A stretch of DNA of 64,000 bases from NCBI RefSeq assembly GCF_029688865.1, contig NZ_JARUKV010000002.1, positions 1 to 64,000 of the forward strand, in the 5' to 3' direction. The translations under genes and the position numbers were made by a program. How positions within the stretch are numbered: the stretch's first letter is position 1; each line of letters opens with the position of its first letter. The notes under the pieces are model-generated. The model saw nothing but the letters and a program-made list of their open reading frames with translations. It was not told the DNA's origin and searched no databases. The stretch is from Natronococcus sp. A-GB7 (GTDB taxonomy: Archaea; Halobacteriota; Halobacteria; Halobacteriales; Natrialbaceae). This document shows, piece after piece, positions 1 through 8,741 of the stretch.

Positions 1-225
1 GGAGAGTGACCACGTACCTTTTTCCGCCTCGGGATTCCTCACTGCGTTCGGAACCACTCGGCGCAAAAATCTACGCTAAAAAGGCCGCTCGCTCCCGCTG
101 GTCGCTCGCGGGTGCTGCGCTTGTGACGCTACCGCAGTGATACCGCCTCCGCCTGCATGTAACGCGGGTTTCACAAACCATCTCCTCGAACTAGCTCGTG
201 CTACTATCTGCTGGAGTGCCGTCTT
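1..225. other. Left-edge non-coding stretch
   Basis: I see no gene in the first 225 bases. The segment has short T/A runs (for example near 18-23 and 66-90) in GC-rich sequence with repeats of the kind common between haloarchaeal genes. It lies 3' of the leftward gene that ends at 226, so it may hold that operon's terminator. No tRNA-like cloverleaf was found. Confidence 0.5.
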
Positions 226-570
226 CTAGCTGTTCCAGGCCGCGTAGATGTAGAGCCCGATTCCGGCGTAGACCAGCAGCGTGCTCGCCAGATCGACGAT
301 CACCAACCCGCTGGCGAGGTGGGCGAACTGGAGGATCCCGCCTGCGATCAGACAGACTGCGGCACCCGTGACGACCGAGGTCGGTTCGTCGGCCTCTCGG
401 TAGAGGATCGCGCCGATTCCGATCGCGATCACGCCGAAGGCGAACTCGGTCGCGACCATCGCTAGCGCATCCTCGGCCAGCGTCGCGTACGCGAACAGCG
501 CGAAGTAAAACAGGATTCCGTAGACGATCAGCCGCCGCATCGACCCCGAGAGTTCGATCGTATCGCTCAT
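226..570 (-). CDS. Small four-helix membrane protein
   Basis: This 114-residue protein has about four hydrophobic segments (roughly residues 12-31, 38-58, 66-84 and 88-111) and short loops, so it is probably an integral membrane protein. I do not recognise the family. It starts 25 bases after the CPBP protease gene ends and reads the same way, so it is likely the last gene of the lonB operon. No catalytic motif is visible; a role linked to membrane proteolysis would be inference from position only. Confidence 0.75.
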   Translation of the reverse strand: MSDTIELSGSMRRLIVYGILFYFALFAYATLAEDALAMVATEFAFGVIAIGIGAILYREADEPTSVVTGAAVCLIAGGILQFAHLASGLVIVDLASTLLVYAGIGLYIYAAWNS

Positions 571-595
571 ACCCGATCCCAGCGGCCGGGGACCC

Positions 596-1552
596 TTAGC
601 TTTCGAGGGTTCGGGCCCACTCGAGGTCGATCCCCTCGTGGACGACGAACTCGAAGGCGTTGATCAGGTAGTGGGCGATGACGACCACGAGAAAGCTCTC
701 CGTCACGATAAAGACCGCCGCCAGCACGAACCCGAGCAGCCCGGTGACGACGACGCCGACGTCGCCCTGCATCCCGTGACCGAGCGCGAACGCGAGCGAG
801 GACGCCACCGCGAGCAGCCACGGCGAGATGCCGAAGCCGACCGAGAGCGCGCCGATCAGCGCCGCCCGGAACAGGAGCTCCTCGAAGACGGCGATCAGTG
901 GGAGCACGCCCCCGAGCAGCACGGCCCACCCTCGAGCCGAGTCCGGCGCCAGCAGCTCCCGGAGCTGCTCGTCGTGGTCGAACCCCAGCCGCGTCGCGAG
1001 CGCGGCGCCGAGCTCGTTGGCGACGTAGAGGACGACCCCGACCGCGGTGCCGACGACCAGCCCGGTCTCGAGATACGCCCTGGAAAACTCGATTCCCAGC
1101 GCGTCGGCCGGGACGCCGGTGTAGACGATCGCTCCGAGCAGAGCCAGCGCGAACAGCCCCTGCGAGGCCGCGACGTTCGCGAGCATCATCCCCGTCGTCA
1201 GCGAGTCGGGATCGACGCCGTCCCGCCGGTCTCGAGGGGCGGGCTCAGCCGTCTCCGCCTCGAGATCACGGTCCGTCTCGGCAGTCGCGGCTCCGTCGCC
1301 GGGAGCTGTCGACGCCGGACTCGAGGCGGGGTCGACTACCGCTTCGGAGTCAGACTTGGGATCTGATCGCGAGTCGACGGCATCGTCGGCGGTATCCGCC
1401 GCTGGAGCCTCGTCCGTCGAATCGGTCGCGGAGTCGTCTGAGCCGGCCTCGAGATCGATCTCGTCGAACGCCGACTGCGTGAGATGTGAGAGAACGAGAA
1501 GCACGAGGAGGACGGCGCCCGTGATCACCGCGAACGCCGTCCAGCTCGTCAT
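596..1552 (-). CDS. CPBP-family intramembrane metalloprotease
   Basis: This 318-residue protein has one N-terminal membrane helix (about residues 5-22), a long Asp/Ser/Thr-rich linker (about 30-115), then a multi-helix core. All three CPBP (CAAX protease and bacteriocin-processing, ABI) motifs are present: EExxxR at E224, E225, R229; FxxxH ending at H259; HxxxN at H294 and N298. The family contains eukaryotic Rce1 and cleaves within membranes. The start codon directly abuts the lonB stop with no gap, so the two genes are almost certainly co-transcribed. The acidic linker is unusual and may place the active core away from the N-terminal anchor. The substrate is unknown. Confidence 0.9.
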   Translation of the reverse strand: MTSWTAFAVITGAVLLVLLVLSHLTQSAFDEIDLEAGSDDSATDSTDEAPAADTADDAVDSRSDPKSDSEAVVDPASSPASTAPGDGAATAETDRDLEAETAEPAPRDRRDGVDPDSLTTGMMLANVAASQGLFALALLGAIVYTGVPADALGIEFSRAYLETGLVVGTAVGVVLYVANELGAALATRLGFDHDEQLRELLAPDSARGWAVLLGGVLPLIAVFEELLFRAALIGALSVGFGISPWLLAVASSLAFALGHGMQGDVGVVVTGLLGFVLAAVFIVTESFLVVVIAHYLINAFEFVVHEGIDLEWARTLES

Positions 1553-3769
1553 CTACTGCGGACTCGGGTTCGAACCGCTGACGGCCTGCTGGTCGAACGC
1601 CGATCCGGTGATCGACTTGAGCCGATCGACCAGCGAGTCCTTCTTCGGTTCGCCCATCAGGGCAACGTCGAGGACCTCGCTGATGTTCGAACAGGGGACG
1701 ATCTCGATCATCTCGGCGTACTCGTCCTCGATCATCACGTCCTGTTCGTTGGCCTTCGGGATGATGACCTTTGTACAGCCGGCCTTGGCGGCGGCCTCGA
1801 TCTTGTGGGTCACCCCGCCGACCGGAAGGACGTCGCCGCGAACCGACAGCGAGCCGGTCATGGCGACCGACTGGTCGATCGGGATATCCTCGAGGGCGCT
1901 GATGACGGCCGTCGCGACCGTGATCGACGCCGAATCGCCGTCGACACCCTGCTGGCCGGCCTGGACGAACTGGATGTGAACGTCCTTCTCCGAGAGGTTG
2001 ACGTCGGAGAACTTCTTGATGATCGCCGAGACGTTCTGGACCGACTCCTCGGCCATCTCCTTGAGCTGCCCCGTGGCGATGACCTGGCCCTGGCCCTGTG
2101 CGGGCGCGATCTCGGCCATGACGGGCAGCATGATACCCGAGTCCTCGCCCATGACGGCGAGGCCGTTGACTCGGCCCTCCATCCCGTCGTGGGTAACCTG
2201 CAGCTCGTAGTCCTTGCGCCGTTCGATGTAGTCGTCGGCGAGTTGCTGTTCGATCGAGCGCGAGCGGCCCTTGGCCTCGAGGACGTCCTCACGGGTCGTG
2301 AACTCGGCGTCCTCGGCCCGGGCGATGTCGCCGGCGACCCGGACCAGTCCGCCGAGGCTCCGGAACTCGAGGGTGAGATGCTCCTTGCGGCCTGCCCGGC
2401 GCTTGGCCTCGAGGATGACCTCCTCGACGGCCTCGCGGGTGAAGTGGGGGAGGCGACCGTCGCGGTCGATCTCCTGGGCGATAAAGCGGGCGTACTTGCG
2501 GCGCATCTCGGCGGTGTCTTCGATGGTGTCGTCCATGTACACCTCGTACCCGTAGCCCTTGATACGGCTGCGGAGCGCGGGGTGCATGTTCTCCATCGCG
2601 TCCAGGTTCCCGGCCGCGATCATGATGAAGTCACAGGGGACGGGCTCGGTCTGGACCATCGCGCCCGAGGAGCGCTCGGACTGGCCCGTGATGGCGAACT
2701 CGCCCTCCTGGATCGCGGTCATCAGCTTCTGCTGGGTGCGGACGTCGAGCGTGTTGATCTCGTCGACGAACAGCACGCCCTTGTTGGCCTTGTGGATGCC
2801 GCCGGGTTCGACCCGGTCGTGGCTCGGCGTCTCCATCCCGCCGGACTGGAACGGGTCGTGGCGGACGTCGCCCAGCAGTGCACCGGCGTGGGCGCCGGTG
2901 GCGTCCTCGAAGGGCGCCTGGCGCTGGTCGCCGTTGTCGACGATCATGTTCGGCACCATCGCGTCCGTGCCGCGGGACGTGTAGCGGAAGATAAACCAGA
3001 TGATACCCGCTGCGAGGATACCGAGCAGGATCTGCCCGGAGAGGATCGCGTAGCCGACGACGATCGCGATGATGATCCACATCAGGATCGACCGCATCTG
3101 GTTGCGCTTGCGGGCTTCCTCCTTGTGGGCGTCGATGATCTGTTCGCCCTTTCCCGCGGGGACCGTCCGGACTTTCGGCTCGTTGCCGTCGTCGGGGTTG
3201 TGGTAGACGAGGACGTCCTGGAGGTCCTCCTGGGGGAGCAGCTGGCTCATCGCCTTGGCCAGCATCGACTTCCCGGTTCCGGGCGAGCCGATCATCATCA
3301 CGTGTCGGCGCTGCTTGGCCGCCTTGATGATGATATCTCGAGCCTCGTCCTGTCCGATCACCTGGTCGACGAGTCGATCGGGGACCTCGATGTCGTCCGT
3401 CGAATCGATCTTGAGTCCGCCGAGAAGGTCGTCCTCGGCGTTCTCCTCGTCGAACTCGACCCCGGGATCGACCTCGACGGTGCTCCCGAGGTCCTCGACG
3501 GTCTCGATACCCTCGTCGGCGTCGGGTTCCTCGTCGGCGCCGGGCTCCTCGTCGAACCCGTCGGACGGACGCTGCTCGGACTCGTCGGGCTCCGACTCGC
3601 GGCCGGCTTCCTCGGTCGGCCTCCCGTCGGACTCGTCGGGCCGATCGCCGGAGTCCGTCACCGGCGGCCGGTCCCCCTGGCGGTCCGACGACTGCTCCCG
3701 CTGGCTCTCGCGGGGAGCGTCGTCAGGTGCGCCTTCGGGGGAGTCATCAACGTTCGTATCGTTACTCAT
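1553..3769 (-). CDS. lonB: ATP-dependent protease LonB (membrane-anchored archaeal Lon)
   Basis: LonB is the archaeal membrane-bound Lon protease that degrades regulatory and misfolded proteins in the cytoplasm. This 738-residue protein has an acidic tail of about 110 residues, Walker A GSPGTGKS (161-168), two hydrophobic segments inside the AAA+ domain (about 228-262), Walker B with D336 and E337, and a C-terminal protease domain. The catalytic dyad is Ser613 (in DGDSAS) and Lys656 (in GGVTHK), 43 residues apart as in other Lon proteases. A TATA-like box lies about 43 bases before the ATG. It leads an operon with the CPBP protease and a small membrane protein. The acidic N-terminal extension is longer than in non-halophilic homologues. 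Confidence 0.97.
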   Translation of the reverse strand: MSNDTNVDDSPEGAPDDAPRESQREQSSDRQGDRPPVTDSGDRPDESDGRPTEEAGRESEPDESEQRPSDGFDEEPGADEEPDADEGIETVEDLGSTVEVDPGVEFDEENAEDDLLGGLKIDSTDDIEVPDRLVDQVIGQDEARDIIIKAAKQRRHVMMIGSPGTGKSMLAKAMSQLLPQEDLQDVLVYHNPDDGNEPKVRTVPAGKGEQIIDAHKEEARKRNQMRSILMWIIIAIVVGYAILSGQILLGILAAGIIWFIFRYTSRGTDAMVPNMIVDNGDQRQAPFEDATGAHAGALLGDVRHDPFQSGGMETPSHDRVEPGGIHKANKGVLFVDEINTLDVRTQQKLMTAIQEGEFAITGQSERSSGAMVQTEPVPCDFIMIAAGNLDAMENMHPALRSRIKGYGYEVYMDDTIEDTAEMRRKYARFIAQEIDRDGRLPHFTREAVEEVILEAKRRAGRKEHLTLEFRSLGGLVRVAGDIARAEDAEFTTREDVLEAKGRSRSIEQQLADDYIERRKDYELQVTHDGMEGRVNGLAVMGEDSGIMLPVMAEIAPAQGQGQVIATGQLKEMAEESVQNVSAIIKKFSDVNLSEKDVHIQFVQAGQQGVDGDSASITVATAVISALEDIPIDQSVAMTGSLSVRGDVLPVGGVTHKIEAAAKAGCTKVIIPKANEQDVMIEDEYAEMIEIVPCSNISEVLDVALMGEPKKDSLVDRLKSITGSAFDQQAVSGSNPSPQ

Positions 3770-3806
3770 AGAACTCTGTTCAGTACCTGATCCGAAGGGA
3801 TTGCGA

Positions 3807-3819
3807 CTGATATACTTTC
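3807..3819 (-). promoter_or_regulatory. Probable lonB promoter (TATA box)
   Basis: On the minus strand this reads GAAAGTATATCAG, an archaeal TATA-like element about 43 bases upstream of the lonB start. It predicts a short 5' leader of roughly 15-18 bases. Confidence 0.5.
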
Positions 3820-3992
3820 TCCATGCGGAACGCGGCGAGGGTGGCCGTAATCCCCGACTACGGCCCTCGAGCGGCCGATCGAGCTACTGGCGACCGAGTG
3901 CGATCGCCGACCGCACCGTAAATACCGCTCCCTCCGGCGCCCTCGCGAGGGAACCCGCCACGCTTAAGCGCAACCCCGAAACAGTACCCGGC

Positions 3993-4508
3993 ATGAGGGG
4001 GTTCTACATCGGCCGCTTCCAGCCGTTTCACAACGGCCACCGCAACATGGTCGAGCAGATCGCCGGCGACGTCGACGAGCTCGTGTTGGGGATCGGAAGC
4101 GCCGACGACTCACACTCGGTGCGGAATCCGTTTACCGCCGGCGAACGGATCATGATGATCACCAAGTCGCTCGTCGACACCGATGTCGTCACCTACGCCG
4201 TCCCGATCGAGGACTTAGAGCGAAACTCGGTGTGGGTGAGCCACGTCCAGAGCATGAGTCCGCACTTCGACGTCGCCTACTCGAACAACCCGCTGGTCGT
4301 CCAGCTGTTTCGCGAGGCGAACTTCGAGGTGCGTCAGTCGCCGATGTTCAACCGCGAGGTCCTCGAGGGAACCGAGGTTCGCGAGCGGATGATCAACGGC
4401 GGCGACTGGGAGTCGCTGGTCCCCGAGCCGGTCGTCGAGGTCGTCGAGGAGATCAACGGGATCGAACGGATCCAGATGGTCAGCGGCTCCGATACGAACG
4501 GCGACTGA
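3993..4508 (+). CDS. nadM: Nicotinamide-nucleotide adenylyltransferase, archaeal type
   Basis: The enzyme joins NMN and ATP to make NAD in the cytoplasm. The 171-residue protein begins MRGFYIGRFQPFHNGH, with the nucleotidyltransferase HxGH motif at residues 13-16. The size matches archaeal NadM. The same frame stays open far upstream through lonB antisense sequence, but the family motif and a TATA-like TTAAG at 3960-3970, about 27 bases before this ATG, fix the start and predict a leaderless mRNA. The SAM hydrolase gene follows 76 bases downstream with its own promoter. Confidence 0.96.
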   Translation: MRGFYIGRFQPFHNGHRNMVEQIAGDVDELVLGIGSADDSHSVRNPFTAGERIMMITKSLVDTDVVTYAVPIEDLERNSVWVSHVQSMSPHFDVAYSNNPLVVQLFREANFEVRQSPMFNREVLEGTEVRERMINGGDWESLVPEPVVEVVEEINGIERIQMVSGSDTNGD

Positions 4509-4584
4509 TCCCCGGAACCGCTCGGTCGCGGGAACCGTGGCTCGAGCCATGTTCGTTTTTATCGATCGCGCCGTATCCGCGGCC

Positions 4585-5391
4585 ATGATCACGCTCACGT
4601 CGGACTTCGGGACGCCGTACCCCGCGGCGATGAAGGGGGTCCTGCTCGGGCGCACCGATGCGAGACTGGTCGACGTCGGGCACGACTTTCCGCGACAGGA
4701 CGTTCGCACCGCGGCGTTCTGGCTCCGGGAGACGCTGCCGTACTTCCCGCCGGCTACGCACCTCGTCGTCGTCGATCCCGGCGTCGGCACCGACCGCGAC
4801 GCGATCGCGATCCGAGCCGGAGAGCACGCGCTCGTCGGACCCGACAACGGCGTTTTGCTCCCCGCCGCTCGGCGCCTCGCCGGCGACGCCGCCCTCGAGT
4901 GTTACGTCGTCGACGAGGCGTCGCTCGAGCCGGTCGTCCCCGCGGGCGAGTCAGTCCCGGACCGCAGCGAGGGCCCGAGGAGCAACACCTTCCACGGCCG
5001 GGACGTCTTCGCGCCGACCGCCGCAGCGGTCCACGACAGCGACGGGCTCGACGCCGTGACCGCTCTGACGCCGACGGCCGATCCGGTCGACCTCGAGCTT
5101 CCCACAGCGACCCTCGAGGACGGCCGCGCCGTCGGCGAGGTGCTGGTCGTCGACGACTTCGGGAACGTGATCACGAACGTTCCCGGGGCGTTCCTCGAGA
5201 CCCGCGAGCGAGTCGTCGCGAACGGCGAGCCGGCTCCGGTCGGCGACACGTTCGCGGCCGTCCCCGCGGGCGATCGACTCGCGACCGTCGGGAGCCACGG
5301 CTACGTCGAACTCGACGTCAATCGAGGGCGAGGCGACGCGGCGTTCGACCTCGCGGTCGGCGACCGGGTCGTCCTCGAGTCCACCAATTGA
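4585..5391 (+). CDS. SAM hydrolase / SAM hydroxide adenosyltransferase (DUF62 family)
   Basis: This family splits S-adenosylmethionine with water into adenosine and methionine and is related to fluorinases and chlorinases. The 268-residue protein starts MITLTSDFGT, the typical opening, followed by VDPGVGTDRD and GPDNGV motifs of the N-terminal domain, and ends in the smaller C-terminal beta domain with DDFGNVITN. The chosen ATG is supported by a TTTTATC box at 4555-4562, 27 bases upstream. The physiological purpose of SAM hydrolysis in haloarchaea is not settled. Confidence 0.93.
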   Translation: MITLTSDFGTPYPAAMKGVLLGRTDARLVDVGHDFPRQDVRTAAFWLRETLPYFPPATHLVVVDPGVGTDRDAIAIRAGEHALVGPDNGVLLPAARRLAGDAALECYVVDEASLEPVVPAGESVPDRSEGPRSNTFHGRDVFAPTAAAVHDSDGLDAVTALTPTADPVDLELPTATLEDGRAVGEVLVVDDFGNVITNVPGAFLETRERVVANGEPAPVGDTFAAVPAGDRLATVGSHGYVELDVNRGRGDAAFDLAVGDRVVLESTN

Positions 5392-5398
5392 GAACGAA

Positions 5399-5746
5399 TC
5401 AGGAATCCGTCGACGGATCGATGACGAGTTCGCCCGAGGCGTGACAGGAGACCGTACAGCCGGCGAACCGAAACGAGGTCGTTCCGTCCTCGAGGCGGTG
5501 TCGGCCCCAGTGGGCGAACAGCGCGTCGAGTGCGTCGGGATCGACCCGCGTCGACAGCGCCTCGAGTTCCTCGAGGTCAGTCTCGAGCACTGACGCCACG
5601 GCCAACACCAGGACCGTGCTCACGGCCTCGGGGTCGCTGTCGGTCCACCAGACGTGGTAGGTATCGCGGTCCTCGTCGCGGTAAACGGTTCGACCCGCTG
5701 CATCGTCGACCGGCGTCAATCCGTCCGACGGCGGAGAGAGGGACAT
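5399..5746 (-). CDS. HalOD1 output domain protein
   Basis: This 114-residue acidic protein matches the HalOD1 pattern: a central helical part with DPDALDALF, then a short beta segment of the form F.FAGC.V...SGELVI. HalOD1 is a haloarchaeal domain thought to act as a signalling output module; no biochemical activity is established. It sits convergent to the SAM hydrolase (7-base gap) and downstream of the thermosome gene, but has its own strong promoter resembling the thermosome promoter. A second HalOD1 gene is at 30098. Confidence 0.85.
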   Translation of the reverse strand: MSLSPPSDGLTPVDDAAGRTVYRDEDRDTYHVWWTDSDPEAVSTVLVLAVASVLETDLEELEALSTRVDPDALDALFAHWGRHRLEDGTTSFRFAGCTVSCHASGELVIDPSTDS

Positions 5747-5787
5747 TCTACAGGATGGTTTGTGTGTTATTACTTAACTATATCGTC

Positions 5788-5804
5788 AAAAATATAATGT
5801 TTCG
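5788..5804 (-). promoter_or_regulatory. HalOD1 gene promoter (BRE plus TATA)
   Basis: The minus strand reads CGAAACATTATATTTTT. CGAAAC fits a BRE and ATTATATT a TATA box, placed about 50 bases upstream of the ATG at 5746. The core closely resembles the thermosome promoter at 7436-7451, suggesting shared basal factors. Confidence 0.65.
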
Positions 5805-5824
5805 TCGGGAGGACGGCCGGACAG

Positions 5825-7402
5825 TTACTCGGCGGCGATGACGTCGTCGATGCGGACGATCATCGTCGCGGCCTCGGTCGCGCTCTGGATGGCCTCTCGC
5901 TTGACGTCTGCGGGGTCGACGACGCCGTACTCGAAGGGGTCGTCGATGGTGACGGTCTCGCCGTCGGTGATGAGGCCGGCGCGCTTACCGCCCTCGTGGG
6001 CCGCTCGCAGGTCGACGAGCGTGTCGATCGGGTCCTGGCCGGTGTTGGTCGCCAGCGTCCGCGGAACGACGTCGAGCGCGTCGGCGAAGGAAGTGACCGC
6101 GAGCTGCTTGCGGCCCTCGATGCCGGCGGCTTCCGAGCGGATCTTGTCGGCGATGGCGATCTCGGTCGCGCCGGCGCCGGGAACGACCTCGCCCGAATCG
6201 AGCGCCGTCGAGACGACGTCGAGGGCGTCGCCGATGGCTCGCTCGAGCTCGTCGACGACGTGTTCGGTGCCACCGCGAACGAAGACGGTGACGGCCTCGG
6301 CGGCCGCGCCACCCTCGACGAACGCGAGATCGTCGTCGCCGTAGTTCTGGCTGCGGACGCGGTCGGCCGCGCCGAAGTCGCTCTCCTCGAGATCCTCGAG
6401 GGCGCCGACGCGGTTGGCACCGGTCGCGGAGACGATCTGGCGGGCGTCGGAGCTGCCGACGTTGTCGAAGACGAGCACGCCCTCCTTGGCGAGGAACGAG
6501 CTGATGCGCTCGTCGACGTCGTCGGTCGTGAAGACGACGTCCGCGCCGCTCTCGGCGAGCGTCTCGGCGTAGCCGCGAACCTCGCTCTCCTCGGCGTCGA
6601 TCGCCTGGTTGAGCTGGTCGATCGAGTCGATAGCGTACTCGGCGTCGATGTCGCCGGTGCGGACGCCGAGTTCGACGTCGAGGACGGCGATCGAAGCGTC
6701 CTCGACCTCGCCGGGCATCGAGTCGTGGGCGGCCTCCTCGTCGATGACGATGCCGGGGACGAGCTCGGTCGCGTTCGAGGAGGCGCCGATCTGGGTGTGA
6801 ACGGTGACGTTGTCCCGGTGGACCCCCTCGTCGTCCTCGACGTGGCGGATGGCCTCGACGACGGTCTCGGCGAGTGACTCGGCGGTCAGACCGCCGGTTC
6901 CCTTGCCCGTCATGCTGGATTCGGCGACCTGCTTGAGCACGTCGTCGTCGACGGCGTCCTGGCTGACCTGCTCGTCGATCGCCTCGAGGGCGATCTCGGC
7001 GGCCTCGTGGTAGCCCTCGACGATCGTCGTCGCGTGGACGTCCTGTTCGATGAGATCCTCGGCCTCACCCAGCAGGTTGCCGGCGATCACGGCCGCGGTC
7101 GTCGTCCCGTCGCCGACCTCCTCCTCCTGAGAGTCGGCGACCTCGACGAGCATCTGGGCCGCGGGGTGTTCGATGTCCATCTCGTTGAGAATGGTCGCGC
7201 CGTCGTTCGTGATGACGACCTCGCCGCCCGAGTCGACGAGCATCTTGTCCATCCCGCGGGGGCCGAGTGTCGTCCGTACGGATTCGGCGACGGCCTTGCC
7301 GGCCATGATGTTCGACGACTGGGCGTCCCGGCCCTGGGTTCGCTGACTGTCCTCGCTCAGAATGAACATAGGCTGTCCGCCCATGCGTCGCTGTTGTGCC
7401 AT
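5825..7402 (-). CDS. Thermosome subunit (group II chaperonin)
   Basis: This is a 525-residue cytosolic chaperonin that folds proteins in an ATP-driven double ring. The signature regions are present: [12 protein letters not shown] and NDGATIL near the N-terminus, [10 protein letters not shown] with the nucleotide-binding GDGTT, and [10 protein letters not shown] near residue 400. The C-terminus ends IDDVIAAE without the Gly/Met-rich tail carried by some haloarchaeal paralogues. The N-terminus [15 protein letters not shown] is typical of the main subunits. A strong BRE/TATA promoter precedes it, as expected for a heat-responsive gene. Which Cct paralogue it is cannot be decided without alignment. 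Confidence 0.96.
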   Translation of the reverse strand: MAQQRRMGGQPMFILSEDSQRTQGRDAQSSNIMAGKAVAESVRTTLGPRGMDKMLVDSGGEVVITNDGATILNEMDIEHPAAQMLVEVADSQEEEVGDGTTTAAVIAGNLLGEAEDLIEQDVHATTIVEGYHEAAEIALEAIDEQVSQDAVDDDVLKQVAESSMTGKGTGGLTAESLAETVVEAIRHVEDDEGVHRDNVTVHTQIGASSNATELVPGIVIDEEAAHDSMPGEVEDASIAVLDVELGVRTGDIDAEYAIDSIDQLNQAIDAEESEVRGYAETLAESGADVVFTTDDVDERISSFLAKEGVLVFDNVGSSDARQIVSATGANRVGALEDLEESDFGAADRVRSQNYGDDDLAFVEGGAAAEAVTVFVRGGTEHVVDELERAIGDALDVVSTALDSGEVVPGAGATEIAIADKIRSEAAGIEGRKQLAVTSFADALDVVPRTLATNTGQDPIDTLVDLRAAHEGGKRAGLITDGETVTIDDPFEYGVVDPADVKREAIQSATEAATMIVRIDDVIAAE

Positions 7403-7435
7403 TGTGGATCCTCACTAACCATGTCGTCAGCACTT

Positions 7436-7451
7436 CTATATAATTGTTTCG
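7436..7451 (-). promoter_or_regulatory. Thermosome gene promoter (BRE plus TATA)
   Basis: The minus strand reads CGAAACAATTATATAG: a purine-rich BRE followed by a TATA box centred about 38 bases before the thermosome ATG, giving a short leader of about 13 bases. This is one of the clearest promoters in the window. Confidence 0.75.
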
Positions 7452-7634
7452 CTAGCCGTCAGCGCTCCGTCTGGCGATTTTCCCTGTCACACCTCGACAC
7501 ACCCTCGAGACAACGGTTACTCGAGGTTACAGTCACCGAGGAGTTCCGATCCGCCCAGAACCGTCGCTCGAGGGTCGCTCGAGCCGCCGAACTCGGCCTG
7601 TGTCGGGTTCGCATCCGTCGAGCCGAGTGAGTCG

Positions 7635-7641
7635 ATTTATG
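7635..7641 (+). promoter_or_regulatory. TATA-like box for the DUF368 transcript
   Basis: ATTTATG is centred 28 bases upstream of the ATG at 7666 and about 78 bases upstream of the DUF368 start. The spacing suggests the mRNA begins at the small upstream reading frame rather than at the main gene. Confidence 0.4.
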
Positions 7642-7665
7642 TCGGAGCCGAAACGTTCGCTACGT

Positions 7666-7719
7666 ATGGTCGCGAAACGGGCGGTCGGTTCTCCGCCGTC
7701 GACGACGATCGGACGGTGA
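7666..7719 (+). CDS. Possible 17-residue leader peptide overlapping the DUF368 start
   Basis: ATG at 7666 opens a 17-codon frame (MVAKRAVGSPPSTTIGR) whose TGA overlaps the GTG start of the DUF368 gene as GTGA. A TATA-like box lies 28 bases before the ATG, as for a leaderless mRNA. If translated, it would couple ribosome termination to initiation of the transporter gene. The peptide has no recognisable domain; chance occurrence is possible. Confidence 0.3.
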   Translation: MVAKRAVGSPPSTTIGR

Positions 7720-8690
7720 CCCCAGCTATGTTACACGCTCTCGAACAGCGGCTCGGACCGCGGTTCTCGGTGTTGCGGGTCTACTGCTACGGTCTCTGTA
7801 TGGGAACGGCTGACGCCCTCCCCGGCGTCTCCGGGGGCACCGTCGCGCTCCTGCTCGGCTTCTACGGCCGGCTGATCGCCGCCGTCACCGCGCTCACGCC
7901 CGGGCGAGCGATCGACGTGCTCCGGGGGTACGACTCCGAGCGCCGGGGGCGCGCCAAGGAAGCGCTGCTCGAGATGGATCTGCAGTTCCTGCTTCCGCTG
8001 GGGGTGGGGATGGTGACGGCCGTCGCGCTCATCGCCGGTGCCGTCACGGCGCTGTCAGAGTCCCATCCGATCGCGCTCTTCGGCTTCTTCATCGGACTGA
8101 TCGCCGCGTCGGCAGTCGTGCTCTTTCGGAGTCTGCCCTTCGCTTCGGGAAAACACGCCCTCGCAGCCGTCGCCGGCACCGTCCTCGCCCTGCTGGTCGC
8201 CGCCAACGTCCTTCAGCTGCCGGGCAGCGGCGCCGTCCTGATCTTCCTCTCGGGCGGGCTGGCGATCAGCGCGATGATCCTCCCCGGCGTGTCGGGGTCG
8301 CTCATCCTGATCCTGCTCGGCCAGTACGTCTTTCTCTCCTCGGAACTGACCGCGTTTCTCCAGTCGATTCGGGACTTCGCCTTCGGCAACGGAACCGTCG
8401 CGGGCATCCTCGAGCCCGGAACCACCGTCGTCGTCTTCGTCGTCGGCGGGCTCGTCGGACTCGTCACGATCGCACGGATCGTCCGGTTCGCGCTGGATCG
8501 CCACCGGGAGCTGACGCTGCTCTTTCTCGTCGGCCTCATCGCCGGCTCGGTTCCTGCGCCACTCCACGAGATCGCCGACGCCCACGCGCTGACGGGTGAC
8601 GTCCTGGCGCTGACCACGGGATGGGCCGTCGTCGGCGCGCTCGCGCTCTTTGCGATCGATTGGCTTGCAGGTGGGTTCGACCCCGAGTGA
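7716..8690 (+). CDS. DUF368 membrane protein, polyprenyl-phosphate transporter family (PopT-like)
   Basis: This 324-residue polytopic protein has the DUF368 hallmarks: an N-terminal GTADALPGVSGGTVALL segment, an internal copy of the form LPGVSGSLILILLGQY around residue 190, and about eight to nine membrane helices. Bacterial DUF368 proteins (PopT) return undecaprenyl phosphate across the membrane; in archaea a dolichyl or polyprenyl phosphate carrier is the likely cargo (inference). The GTG start overlaps a short upstream frame; an ATG four codons later (7728) is an alternative. A GT2 glycosyltransferase lies 0.8 kb downstream on the other strand, consistent with lipid-linked sugar metabolism nearby. 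Confidence 0.9.
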   Translation: MTPAMLHALEQRLGPRFSVLRVYCYGLCMGTADALPGVSGGTVALLLGFYGRLIAAVTALTPGRAIDVLRGYDSERRGRAKEALLEMDLQFLLPLGVGMVTAVALIAGAVTALSESHPIALFGFFIGLIAASAVVLFRSLPFASGKHALAAVAGTVLALLVAANVLQLPGSGAVLIFLSGGLAISAMILPGVSGSLILILLGQYVFLSSELTAFLQSIRDFAFGNGTVAGILEPGTTVVVFVVGGLVGLVTIARIVRFALDRHRELTLLFLVGLIAGSVPAPLHEIADAHALTGDVLALTTGWAVVGALALFAIDWLAGGFDPE

Positions 8691-8741
8691 TCGGCCGGCT
8701 CGACCCCGTCCGTTATACTTCTGGCGTCTGATCGGTTCGCC

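Noticed and set aside
1805-3790. 661-codon + strand open frame opposite lonB
   Set aside because: LonB is conserved throughout with all catalytic motifs; the opposite frame is a compositional shadow.
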